Assembly: GCA_045603585.1 (NCBI GenBank)
Contig: JAZUMK010000063.1
Span: 33,711-97,710, forward strand
Direction of reading: 5' to 3'
DNA length: 64,000 nt
Source of the DNA: SFEL01 sp045603585
GTDB lineage: Bacteria; Bacillota; Clostridia; Christensenellales; CAG-138
A program made the translations under genes and the position numbers. The notes under the pieces were generated by a model that worked only from the letters and a program-made list of their open reading frames with translations, was not told the DNA's origin and ran no database searches. Shown here piece after piece: positions 51,146-59,821 of this stretch (its first letter is position 1; every line of letters begins with the position of its first letter).

Positions 51146-53758
51146 TTACTTTGCGTCCCCTATAAGGCCAGCAGCCTTGCACAGCTCTATTATCACCAGA
51201 GGAACCAGCGCCAGACCGAGACCCATAAGATACAGCCTGCCGGGCAGCCTGATAAGCTCAAAGGCCACGCCAACGGGAGTGAACAGCACCAGCGCCACCA
51301 GCAGCGCAGAACCCAGACAGGCAAGGTTCAGCTTGGAATTGGTGAAGAATCCGATTTTAAAGAGGGACTTGTCGGAGCGGGTATTGTATGCCTGAACCAC
51401 CTGAGACAATGCCAGCACCATGAATGCCATAGTGCGGCCGCCCTCGACCACGCCTGTTGCGGTTTCGCCTATGCGGAAGGCCGCAAGGGACAATACGCCA
51501 AACATCAGGCCAAACAGGGCAACCCTGATGCCAAGGCCGTTTGCAAATATGCCTTCATCCTTGGGCTTGGGCTTTCTGTCCATAATGTCCGCCTCCACAG
51601 GCTCCATGCCCAGAGCGATTGCGGGAAGGCTGTCGGTAACAAGGTTTATCCACAGCAGCTGCATGGAAAGCAGGGGGGATTTATGCCACAGCAGCATTGC
51701 GCTGAATACGGTTATGACCTCGCCGATATTGGTGCCCAGCAGGAAGGCCACGACCTTCTTGATATTGGCATAGATGCCGCGGCCCTCCCGGACTGCCTCA
51801 ACGATGGTGGCAAAGTTATCGTCGGTAAGTGTCATATCCGCCGCGCCCTTTGCAACGTCTGTGCCGGTGATGCCCATGGCGCAGCCGATGTCCGCTGCCT
51901 TAAGGGCGGGAGCGTCGTTTACGCCGTCGCCGGTCATGGATACCACCTGACCCTTGCGCTGCCATGCCTTGACTATGCGTATCTTGTTTTCGGGGGAAAC
52001 GCGGGCATATACCGCAATGCCCTCAACCTCCTCATCCAGCTCTCTGTCAGTCATGGCATCCAGCTCTGCGCCGGTTATTGCCCTGTCGCCATCGAGGAGG
52101 ATTCCCAGCTCTTTTGCTATTGCTGCCGCGGTAACAACGTGGTCGCCGGTTATCATGATGGGCTTTATGCCTGCCCTGCGGCAAACCTCAACGGCCGCCT
52201 TTGCCTCCGGCCTTGGGGGGTCTATCATTCCCACAAGACCAAGGAAGGTAAGGCCCTTTTCAAGGCTGTCGGAGGTGGGCTCTGAGGGTACTTCATCGAT
52301 AAAGCGATAGCCCACTGCCAATACGCGCAGGGCGTCGCGGCTCAGCTCTTCGGTAAGCTCCTTGCCCTTTACGGTATCTCCCGCTATGCAGCGGGCAGCC
52401 ATCATATCAAATGCGCCCTTTACTATTACCACGTTTTTGCCGTCAATGCGGTTTACCGTGGACATGAGCTTTCTGTCGGAATCAAAGGGGATCTCCGCAA
52501 GGCGGGGATACTCTGCGTTAAGCTTATCCTTGGGCATGCCCATATTGTGTGCCGCAAGGACTATTGCGGTCTCGGTGGGATCGCCTATGTGCTGTTCTCT
52601 GCCCTCTTCAAACAGCACTGTGCCGTCGCAGCAGAGGGAGCCGTACATCAGCAGCTTCCTGATGGCATCGGAATTGCCGCTGCCGATATCCTCTACCTCC
52701 CCGCCGTCAGCCCATGCCTTAACAAGGGTCATGCGGTTCTGGGTAAGGGTGCCGGTCTTGTCGGAGCAGATTATGCTGGCGCTGCCCAATGTTTCAACTG
52801 CGGGCAGGCGGCGGATAAGGGCATTGCGCTTTACCATGCGCTGTACGCCTATGGACAGCACTATGGTAACTATTGCGGGCAAGCCCTCGGGTATTGCGGA
52901 AACCGCAAGGGATACTGCGGTCATGAATATTTCCATGACGGGTATGCCGTTCATCAGGCCTATCACCAGTATAATGGCGCAGGCGCCAAGGGCCATAATG
53001 CCAAGGTATTTGCCCAGCTGAGCAAGCTTTACCTGCAGGGGAGTGGGGCCTTCGCCCTCGCCGTCCAGCAGGTTTGCAATGCGGCCCATTTCGGTATCCA
53101 TGCCAGTGGCGGTAACAACAGCCAGCGCAGAGCCGTAGGTTACGCTGCAGCCGGAGTAAATCATATTTACTCTGTCCCCAAGGGGAGCCCGGTCTGCTAT
53201 TTCGGCTTCTGCGTCCTTTTCTGCGGGAACGGATTCGCCGGTCAGTGCGGATTCCTCGCACTTAAGGCTGGCGCTTTTAAGCAGCCTTGCATCCGCAGGC
53301 ACATAGTCGCCCGCCTCAAGGCGGATTATGTCGCCGGGCACCAGCTCTGCCGCGTCCATAATGCGCTCAACGCCGTCGCGTATCACCTTTGCATGGGGAG
53401 CAGACAGATTCTTCAGCGCATCAAGCGCCTTTTCCGCCTTGCTTTCCTGCATTACGCCCAGCACCGCGTTAAGTATAACGATAAGCAGTATCAGCGCAGG
53501 CTCAAAGAACTCCTTTGCGTTGCCCTCCATAACGGCAATAACAAAGGATACTGCCGCCGCCGCTATCAGTATCAGTATCATCACATCCCTGAACTGATCC
53601 AGAAAGCGCTGCATGAAAGTTTTCTTTTTCTTTTCCTTCAGCTTGTTTTCCCCGTACTTTTCAAGGCGCTGCTTTACCTGCTCTCCGGTCAATCCCTTTG
53701 GGGATTCCACTTCCAGCTTGTTCAGCACAGCCTCACGGCTTTGGTTGTAAAAAGACAT
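51146..53758 (-). CDS. P2-type cation ATPase, calcium-transporting (SERCA/PMCA-like)
   Basis: 870 residues. N-terminal cation-ATPase domain (GLTGEQVKQRLEKYGENKLK), actuator with ALTGESVP, the M4 motif VSAIPEGLPAIVTIVL (as in Ca-ATPases), phosphorylation site CSDKTGTLTQNRM, nucleotide-domain and hinge motifs ending MTGDGVNDAPALKAADIG, and a C-terminal set of helices with NLVTDSLPAIALGMEP. The MEP/PEGLP signatures favour calcium export, though manganese is possible. It is a single gene on the minus strand. Confidence 0.92.
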   Translation of the reverse strand: MSFYNQSREAVLNKLEVESPKGLTGEQVKQRLEKYGENKLKEKKKKTFMQRFLDQFRDVMILILIAAAAVSFVIAVMEGNAKEFFEPALILLIVILNAVLGVMQESKAEKALDALKNLSAPHAKVIRDGVERIMDAAELVPGDIIRLEAGDYVPADARLLKSASLKCEESALTGESVPAEKDAEAEIADRAPLGDRVNMIYSGCSVTYGSALAVVTATGMDTEMGRIANLLDGEGEGPTPLQVKLAQLGKYLGIMALGACAIILVIGLMNGIPVMEIFMTAVSLAVSAIPEGLPAIVTIVLSIGVQRMVKRNALIRRLPAVETLGSASIICSDKTGTLTQNRMTLVKAWADGGEVEDIGSGNSDAIRKLLMYGSLCCDGTVLFEEGREQHIGDPTETAIVLAAHNMGMPKDKLNAEYPRLAEIPFDSDRKLMSTVNRIDGKNVVIVKGAFDMMAARCIAGDTVKGKELTEELSRDALRVLAVGYRFIDEVPSEPTSDSLEKGLTFLGLVGMIDPPRPEAKAAVEVCRRAGIKPIMITGDHVVTAAAIAKELGILLDGDRAITGAELDAMTDRELDEEVEGIAVYARVSPENKIRIVKAWQRKGQVVSMTGDGVNDAPALKAADIGCAMGITGTDVAKGAADMTLTDDNFATIVEAVREGRGIYANIKKVVAFLLGTNIGEVITVFSAMLLWHKSPLLSMQLLWINLVTDSLPAIALGMEPVEADIMDRKPKPKDEGIFANGLGIRVALFGLMFGVLSLAAFRIGETATGVVEGGRTMAFMVLALSQVVQAYNTRSDKSLFKIGFFTNSKLNLACLGSALLVALVLFTPVGVAFELIRLPGRLYLMGLGLALVPLVIIELCKAAGLIGDAK

Positions 53759-53958
53759 TGCTGTCTCTTCCTCCTTTTATGGTAATTTTTAAAATTGTCC
53801 AAACTTGCCTATTGTGTATTTTATCAGCAGCCATGATTTTCCACAATGGAGAGATTTCAAACATTACGTCAACAAACCGTCAAATTTTACAGTCTTACCG
53901 CTGTTCAATCCTCTGCCGCCGTGGTAAACTCATATTCAGAATATAACAGGAGCACGCC

Positions 53959-55143
53959 ATGCGAATATTAAACGTTACCGCCCAAAAGCCTCATTCCACC
54001 GGAAGCGGCTATTATCTCACCGAAACAGTGCGCTGTTTCCATGCCATGGGTCATACTCAGGGCGTGGTGGCAGGCGTATGCTCTCAGGATGCGGTGCATT
54101 TTCCGGATGGCGTTTCCTTTTTCCCTGTGTATTTCAATACCCCGGAGCTGCCCTTCAATATTGCGGGAATGTCCGACGAAATGCCATATCCCAGCACCCT
54201 TTACCGCAATATGACGGCCGATATGGCCGCGGCCTTCCGAAAAGCCTTCCAAAAGGCACTCAAGGAGGCTGTTGCCCGGCTTGCTCCCGATGTTATTATA
54301 TGTCATCATCTGTATTTTCTCTCTGCAATAGTCCGTGAGCTTTTCCCCCATATCCCCGTATGGGGCATATGCCACGGCACAGACCTGCGCCAGATGCACA
54401 CCAATCCCTTCATGGCAGATTACATTCGGGATAATATTTCCAATCTGGACAAGGTCTGCTGTCTCCATGAGGTTCAGCGCACCGCGGTTTCTGATTGCTA
54501 CGGCATACCCTTTGAGCGCACCTGCGTTGCAGGGGCAGGCTACAATCATCATATTTTCCACGACCGCAATATCCGCACTCCCCATCCTGAGCTGCGTCTG
54601 GTTTTTGCAGGCAAAATATCCGATAAAAAGGGCATATACTGCCTTATTGAAGCATTGAAGCGCTCCGGCCTGCCCCGGGGCAGCGTTACCCTGCGCATGG
54701 CAGGTGGCTGGCCCGATCCTGTCCGGTATGCACAGGCCGCCGCCGCAATAGAAGCCTCCGGCCATGATATACTGCTCCTCGGCCCTCTGAACCAGCAGCA
54801 GCTTGCCCATGAATTTTCCATGGGAGATGTATTTGTTCTGCCCTCCTTTTCAGAAGGGTTCCCCCTGGTGCTGGCGGAAGCCATGGCCTGCGGCATGGGC
54901 GCCATCTGTACAGATCTCCCCGGCATACGCTCCCGCATGGAAGAGCTTTGCCCCGGCTGCCCCATAGTCTTCATAGAGCCGCCTGCAATGCTGGATCCGG
55001 ATACCCCCGACCCCGCAAGGCTTGAGGAGTTCACCCAAAGGCTTAAGGATGCCATCCTCTCAGCCCGCCGCCCCGATACTGCCCCCGACCTTTCCACCTT
55101 CACATGGGAGGGCGTAAGCGAGAGGATTCTTAGTAGCTTATAA
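53959..55143 (+). CDS. GT4-family glycosyltransferase
   Basis: 394 residues with a GT-B fold: an N-terminal acceptor domain beginning MRILNVTAQKPHSTGSGYYL with the GSG loop, then the donor domain with VFAGKISDKKGIYCLIEALK and the EX7E-type motif FSEGFPLVLAEAMACG, which binds the nucleotide sugar. It lacks a membrane segment. The acceptor is unknown, and no neighbouring wall or capsule genes help. AGGAG precedes the ATG. An R2 element begins 10 nt after the stop. Confidence 0.88.
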   Translation: MRILNVTAQKPHSTGSGYYLTETVRCFHAMGHTQGVVAGVCSQDAVHFPDGVSFFPVYFNTPELPFNIAGMSDEMPYPSTLYRNMTADMAAAFRKAFQKALKEAVARLAPDVIICHHLYFLSAIVRELFPHIPVWGICHGTDLRQMHTNPFMADYIRDNISNLDKVCCLHEVQRTAVSDCYGIPFERTCVAGAGYNHHIFHDRNIRTPHPELRLVFAGKISDKKGIYCLIEALKRSGLPRGSVTLRMAGGWPDPVRYAQAAAAIEASGHDILLLGPLNQQQLAHEFSMGDVFVLPSFSEGFPLVLAEAMACGMGAICTDLPGIRSRMEELCPGCPIVFIEPPAMLDPDTPDPARLEEFTQRLKDAILSARRPDTAPDLSTFTWEGVSERILSSL

Positions 55144-55153
55144 GTGATTTATG

Positions 55154-55219
55154 TCTTCTTTTTCTCTTTCTTTTCAAGTGAAAAGAAAGAGAAAAAGAAG
55201 CAAAAAGAGAAAGAAAAGC
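55154..55219 (+). repeat. Triplex-capable purine/pyrimidine element R2, copy 3 (best)
   Basis: Pyrimidine tract 55154-55175, loop AAGT, purine tract 55180-55200, one C, then a second purine tract AAAAAGAGAAAGAAAAG (55202-55218). The second is an exact mirror of the first 17 bases GAAAAGAAAGAGAAAAA, and the pyrimidine tract is the exact complement of the first. Sense orientation to the glycosyltransferase. Confidence 0.88.
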
Positions 55220-55269
55220 TAAAGTACAAATAAAAAACAGTAATCCGACTGTACGCTGTCATTCATTCT

Positions 55270-55294
55270 GCCGCTCCTTATGAGCGGCTTTTTT
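55270..55294 (+). terminator. Terminator after the glycosyltransferase gene
   Basis: GCCGCTC/GAGCGGC stem with a five-base loop and six T residues, 50 nt beyond R2 copy 3, so R2 is transcribed if this is the real end. Confidence 0.85.
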
Positions 55295-55298
55295 ATAC

Positions 55299-55326
55299 AA
55301 AAAGCCCGGGCCATATGGCTCGGGCA
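55299..55326 (-). terminator. Terminator of the YitT gene
   Basis: Minus-strand GCCCGAGCC/GGCCCGGGC stem with an ATAT loop and five T residues. Confidence 0.85.
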
Positions 55327-55339
55327 ATGGTTTTTCTGT

Positions 55340-56218
55340 TTATACTTTATGGATAAAGTTGCCGTTTATGCGTACACCGTGGGTGGTGATGATGAAGGCC
55401 TGAGGGTCTGCACCCTTAACTATGCGCTCCAGCTTTTCCATTTCGTAGCGGTTGATGCATACGCACAGTACAGAGCTGGCCTCGCTGGTGTAGGCGCCTT
55501 CGCCCTGCCAGCGGGTAACGCCGCGGCCCAGCTCTTCCATTATCTCCTTGGGAATGGTATTGTCCATCTTCTTGGTGAAGATGAGGGCCTGAACGTTTAT
55601 GTTCTGCTGATGCATGCGGTCAAGGATAAGGCTTGCGAATACCATGTAGATAATGGAATACAGCACAACGGAGAAATCATAGCGGAAGAAGCAGCACAGG
55701 AACAGCAATATGTTTGCGAATATGGTAAACCTGCCAACCTGCATGCCGGTCTTTTTGGATATATGCATTGCCAGCATGTCCAGACCGCCTACGGTACAGC
55801 CGCAGGTAAGCACCATTGCGTCGCCTGCGCCTACGCAGATACCGCCCACCACTACGCTGGTGAGGGGATCTTCAATGATGGGGGCGGCGGGTACGGGTAT
55901 AAGGGCGGTGGTGGCGGAAAAAACCAGCGCAAAGGCCACAGTGCGCAGGAAGAAATCCCTGCCCAGAGAGCGGAAGGTAATAAGGAAAACAGGGATGCTC
56001 AGCACGTAATACAGTATGCCTTCCAGCTCAAAGCGGGTGAATACCAGGCCAAAGTCTTCTGCGAGTATGGAGCGGATAAGCTGGGAATAGCCCATGAGGC
56101 CGGTGGTGTACAGATTGAGGGGGGTAGTAAATACATTAATGCCGATGGACATTATCACGCAGCCCAGAGTAGCTATCAGCATACGGCCGGGAGCGGTACG
56201 CATGGTACTGTTGTACAT
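55340..56218 (-). CDS. YitT-family membrane protein (DUF161/DUF2179)
   Basis: 292 residues. Five or six N-terminal hydrophobic helices (GCVIMSIGINVFTTPLNLYT and GDAMVLTCGCTVGGLDMLA are typical) and a C-terminal soluble DUF2179 domain (about 205-290, with CVCINRYEMEKLERIVKGAD and FIITTHGVRINGNF). The family is widespread in Firmicutes, and its transport role is unproven. AAGGAGG lies upstream of the ATG. Single-gene unit, divergent from glnA. Confidence 0.88.
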   Translation of the reverse strand: MYNSTMRTAPGRMLIATLGCVIMSIGINVFTTPLNLYTTGLMGYSQLIRSILAEDFGLVFTRFELEGILYYVLSIPVFLITFRSLGRDFFLRTVAFALVFSATTALIPVPAAPIIEDPLTSVVVGGICVGAGDAMVLTCGCTVGGLDMLAMHISKKTGMQVGRFTIFANILLFLCCFFRYDFSVVLYSIIYMVFASLILDRMHQQNINVQALIFTKKMDNTIPKEIMEELGRGVTRWQGEGAYTSEASSVLCVCINRYEMEKLERIVKGADPQAFIITTHGVRINGNFIHKV

Positions 56219-56326
56219 GGCAGAACCTCCTTGAAAGCATTGATGAAGCAGGGATTATTATATACCCCATTATACATTGTTTTCAATAGGTTTTGCGGGT
56301 TTTTTTGTACTTTTGGCCCTATGCTG

Positions 56327-56355
56327 TTGACGAATCAAAAAAGTTGTTCTAATAT
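56327..56355 (+). promoter_or_regulatory. Promoter of glnA
   Basis: TTGACG (56327-56332) and TAATAT (56350-56355) with a 17-bp spacer; about 75 nt of leader. No GlnR-type operator was recognised. Confidence 0.75.
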
Positions 56356-56430
56356 AGCAAAGGTGCTTTGTTTTTGGCAGGCTCTTTACAGCCTACTATA
56401 TAGATTTTTTTATTATTTTGGAGGCGCTTT

Positions 56431-57855
56431 ATGGCAAGAACAGCAAAGGATATCATGGCCCTTATAGAAGAAAAGGGCATAAAGATGGTGGATTTCAAAA
56501 TGGTGGACATCAACGGTCAGTTCCGCCATGTTACCATTCCCGCAAGCCAGTTTTCCGAAAAGACCCTTGAAGAAGGCATAGGCTTTGACGCATCCAATTA
56601 CGGCTATGCGGTAGTTGAAAAGAGCGATATGGTATTCATACCCGATCCCGATACCGCTTGGATGGATCCCTTCTCTCCCATCCCCACCCTTACCATGACC
56701 GGCAATGCCATGATAATCGACTATCCCAACAACAGGCCTCTGGATCAGTATCCCCGCAATATCGTCCGCGCCGCCGAGCAGTACATGCGCGATTGCGGCA
56801 TCGCCGATACCATGCTGATACTGCCCGAGTTTGAATTTAATCTTTTCAACAGGGTAAACTGGTCCATCGATACCGCCCACTCCTTTGCGGAAGTTGACGC
56901 CGCCCAGTCCTACTGGAACAGCCACTGCAACAACATGGGCAATGTGGTTCCCCGCCAGAAGGGCTACCATGTTGATAAGCCCTTTGACGTTACCTACGAA
57001 TGCCGCAGCGAAATGTGCCTGCTGATGGAAGAAGCCGGCATCCCCATCAAGTATCATCATCCCGAAGTGGGCGCCAGCGGCCAGTACGAGATAGAGCCCC
57101 ATCTGGGCGAAATGTCCCGCATGGCAGACGCCACCATGATGATCAAGTACATCATCCACAACACCGCCCTCAAGCATGGCCTTGCCGCCACCTTCATGCC
57201 CAAGCCCATCTCCACCGAGGCAGGCAACGGCATGCATGTGCATATGCTGCTGATGAAGGACGGCCAGCCCGTATTCTCCGATGACAACGGCTATTCCCAT
57301 CTGAGCCGTGAAGCCCATTGGTTCATTGGCGGCCTGCTCAAGCATGTTCCCGCCCTCTGCGCCATAACCAACCCCAGCACCAATTCCTTCAAACGTCTGG
57401 TGCCCGGCTTTGAGGCCCCCGTTACCATCGGCTATGCCACCTCCAACCGCAGCGCCGTAATCCGCATACCCGCCTATGCAAAGACCCCTGAGCTGCGCCG
57501 CTTTGAGATCCGCAATCCCGATGCAATGTGCAATCCTTACTTCTGCTATGCTGCGCTGCTGATGGCAGGTATCGACGGCATCAGAAACCGCATTGACCCC
57601 CACGAAAACGGCTGGGGTCCCTACGATATGAACCTCTATCACCTGAGCGATGAGGAAAAGGCCAAGCTGCATCATCTGCCCACCACCCTTGATGCCGCAC
57701 TGGATGCCCTTGAGGCCGATCATGCCTTCCTTACCGAGGGCGGCGTATTCCCCGAGACCCTCATCAGCAAGTTCATCGCCACCAAGCGCGCGGAGCTGAG
57801 GGACATCGTGAAGATCCCCACCCCCATGGAATTCGAAAAGTACTTCAATCTGTAA
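56431..57855 (+). CDS. glnA: Type I glutamine synthetase
   Basis: 474 residues. It makes glutamine from glutamate, ammonia and ATP. Seen are VDINGQFRHVTI, the metal/ATP region PEFEFNLFN, GQYEIEPH, NGMHVHM, NSFKRLVPGFEAPV, and the C-terminal RRFEIRNPDAMCNPY. The tail MNLYHLSDEEKAK is positioned like the adenylylation-loop Tyr of the proteobacterial GSI-beta group, unlike the usual Firmicute GSI-alpha, so transfer or a distinct regulation is possible. Homododecamer in the family. GGAGG precedes the ATG; it is followed by a convergent spoIIE. Confidence 0.94.
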   Translation: MARTAKDIMALIEEKGIKMVDFKMVDINGQFRHVTIPASQFSEKTLEEGIGFDASNYGYAVVEKSDMVFIPDPDTAWMDPFSPIPTLTMTGNAMIIDYPNNRPLDQYPRNIVRAAEQYMRDCGIADTMLILPEFEFNLFNRVNWSIDTAHSFAEVDAAQSYWNSHCNNMGNVVPRQKGYHVDKPFDVTYECRSEMCLLMEEAGIPIKYHHPEVGASGQYEIEPHLGEMSRMADATMMIKYIIHNTALKHGLAATFMPKPISTEAGNGMHVHMLLMKDGQPVFSDDNGYSHLSREAHWFIGGLLKHVPALCAITNPSTNSFKRLVPGFEAPVTIGYATSNRSAVIRIPAYAKTPELRRFEIRNPDAMCNPYFCYAALLMAGIDGIRNRIDPHENGWGPYDMNLYHLSDEEKAKLHHLPTTLDAALDALEADHAFLTEGGVFPETLISKFIATKRAELRDIVKIPTPMEFEKYFNL

Positions 57856-57906
57856 TTCAATATCAAAGCATATGCGGGAGGCCGTGAGCCTTCCGCTTTT
57901 TATTTT

Positions 57907-57969
57907 GCTTTTCTTTCTCTTTTGCTTCTTTTCTCTTTCTTTTCCCACGAAAAGAAAGAGAAAAGAAGA
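57907..57969 (-). repeat. Triplex-capable purine/pyrimidine element R2, copy 4
   Basis: Minus strand, 6 nt after the spoIIE-like stop: CTTCTTTTCTCTTTCTTTTC, loop GTGG, GAAAAGAAAGAGAAAAG, then AAAAGAGAAAGAAAAG. The second purine tract mirrors the first. A run of four A/T replaces the run of five of copy 3 in all three strands at once. Confidence 0.87.
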
Positions 57970-57975
57970 TAACCC

Positions 57976-59667
57976 CTACCCCTCTTTCACTACGCTCACC
58001 ATAACGCTCATATCGTCATTTCGCCCCTTGCTCATGGCGGACATCAGCAGCGCCTTTGCCATTTCCCTGGGGTCCTCGGTTTTGCCCAGAGCGGTTATGG
58101 CAGCCACCATCCCCTCCCCCAGGGCATCTGTTATGCCATCGGTGGCCATTATCACCGCATCCCCCGGCAGCAGCATTATCTCCTTCCTTGCGGGGCGTAT
58201 GGCCTCCACTATGCCGATGGGCAGAGTCTCTGCGCTCAGTTCTGTAACCTCCCCCTGCCTGAGGATGTATGTGGGGGGCGCTCCCAGCTTGAGAAACCGC
58301 GCGCCTCCGCTTGAGTAATCAAATGTCATGGCATCGAGGGTGGCGTACATATCGTATTCTCCCTTGCATATAAGCAGCCTGTTTACGCAGTCCAGCGCAT
58401 CCATCTCCCTTACCCCTATGCTCATAAGGTCGCCGATAAGGGATACCGCCGCCCGGCTTTCCCTGCGGGCAAGTGCGCCGCTTCCCATGCCGTCAGATAT
58501 TATCACCAGCTTGCCGCCGCATATTTCCCTTGCCGCCATGCTGTCCCCCGCCTCCCGTGAGCCGTCCTTTGGGCAGGATGCTCCGCCGCATACCATGCGG
58601 TAGCGATTGCTTTGCCGCGCAGCGGGAGGTATTGCGGTTATGGCTTCGCTCATGCATCTCAGCTGCTTTCCTGCGAAAATCTCCGCCTGACTTTCCGGAC
58701 AATCCTCCAGCATATCGGATACCCTGCCCAATACCGTGGCGGCGTCCTTCATTCTGCCCTCCATTCCCTTCAGCCTGCTGCTGGCCCGCGCTTCGGAGGT
58801 GATGCTGTCCTTCAGCTCATCCAGCCGGCTTGCAGGCAGCAGCATGCACATTCCCGCCCCTGTCAGGGTCTCTGCAACAGGCCCTGTGCCATAGCCGCCA
58901 TAGTAGCAGCAAAAGCCCATCACCGCGAAATATACCGGCAGTATGTACATCCGCCGCCCCAGACGGCAGGCGGCAAGAGCCGCCGTGACCATGGCTCCCG
59001 CCACACCTATATCGCCGCCGGACAGCGTCAGTCCGCAACCCAGCACCGCCGCTCCCGCAACGGCATATGCTCCCGCCGTACGGCACATTGCCGCAGCAAA
59101 AAACGCCGCCAGCATACCTCCCGCAGTCATTTCTCCTATGGCTGCATAGCTTGCACCGGCGCACAAGCAGCCCATGGTGATAAACAGGGCGGTCAGCTCC
59201 CGCTCCCCCAGCTCGCGGCCCAGCCGCACCCGGCTTATTGCCCGCCCGCAGCGGCAGAAGGCCGCGCACAGCACCACTGCCCCGGATATCTGGGCAAGGC
59301 CTGTCATGGCATCATATACCGAATCAATATAAAAAAACGGCGCGGTAAGCAGGCCGCTCAATACCAGCAGTATGTTGTAATCCCGCCGCCTCGGCCTTGC
59401 ATAGCCTTCGCGAATAATACACAGCAGCAGAAACAACGCGCTGTGGCAAAGGCTTGTCCAGCGACGGAATACAGCCGCTCCCGCCATTGCCCCCAGTACA
59501 GGCCCCCATCGCCTGCCCAGCATGCGGCCGGCGCAGCCGGAAGCAGGCCCCGCCGGGGACAGGTCCCAGGTTCCTCCCATGGCAAGCACAAACCCAAGGC
59601 AGAAGCCCACGACCTCTCCCTTGTTTATCTCCCTTATGCGCCCGGCAATACGGCCAACAAACTCCAT
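57976..59667 (-). CDS. spoIIE: SpoIIE-like membrane PP2C phosphatase
   Basis: 563 residues from the ATG at 59667 (GGAGG 5-6 nt upstream). About ten hydrophobic helices occupy residues 30-285. A short regulatory segment (about 290-350) and a PP2C/SpoIIE phosphatase domain follow, with VCGGASCPKDGSREAGDSMA, VIISDGMGSGALARRES (metal-binding Asp) and the late motifs MATDGITDALGEG and GRNDDMSVMV. In Bacillus SpoIIE dephosphorylates SpoIIAA to activate sigma F. It is shorter than the usual 800 residues, mainly in the central region. 0A-like boxes lie upstream and an R2 element follows. Confidence 0.88.
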   Translation of the reverse strand: MEFVGRIAGRIREINKGEVVGFCLGFVLAMGGTWDLSPAGPASGCAGRMLGRRWGPVLGAMAGAAVFRRWTSLCHSALFLLLCIIREGYARPRRRDYNILLVLSGLLTAPFFYIDSVYDAMTGLAQISGAVVLCAAFCRCGRAISRVRLGRELGERELTALFITMGCLCAGASYAAIGEMTAGGMLAAFFAAAMCRTAGAYAVAGAAVLGCGLTLSGGDIGVAGAMVTAALAACRLGRRMYILPVYFAVMGFCCYYGGYGTGPVAETLTGAGMCMLLPASRLDELKDSITSEARASSRLKGMEGRMKDAATVLGRVSDMLEDCPESQAEIFAGKQLRCMSEAITAIPPAARQSNRYRMVCGGASCPKDGSREAGDSMAAREICGGKLVIISDGMGSGALARRESRAAVSLIGDLMSIGVREMDALDCVNRLLICKGEYDMYATLDAMTFDYSSGGARFLKLGAPPTYILRQGEVTELSAETLPIGIVEAIRPARKEIMLLPGDAVIMATDGITDALGEGMVAAITALGKTEDPREMAKALLMSAMSKGRNDDMSVMVSVVKEG

Positions 59668-59725
59668 TGTGACCTCCATGTATACTTTGTCATCACAAGT
59701 GTAGCCCATGGGCAGCAGCGGATAC

Positions 59726-59755
59726 TGTCGAGTAAGGGGCGGTATAGTTGTCGAT
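59726..59755. promoter_or_regulatory. Two 0A-like boxes upstream of spoIIE
   Basis: TGTCGAG (59726-59732) and TGTCGAT (59749-59755) each match six of seven bases of the Spo0A core TGTCGAA, 23 bp apart, 60-90 bp before the spoIIE start. Confidence 0.45.
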
Positions 59756-59775
59756 TGGTGATTATTTCTGCACGC

Positions 59776-59812
59776 AAAAAAGCGGAAAGCTTACTTGCTC
59801 TCCGCTTTTTGG
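59776..59812 (-). terminator. Terminator of the V-ATPase operon
   Basis: AAAAAGCGGA/TCCGCTTTTT stem with a 14-nt loop, downstream of ntpD. Confidence 0.82.
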
Positions 59813-59821
59813 TTTTGTCTG

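Noticed and set aside
19595..57969. R2 as ordinary intrinsic terminators
   Set aside because: Stems are AT-rich homopurine/homopyrimidine with no terminal T-run; at 55270 and 19673 a normal terminator follows downstream of the element.
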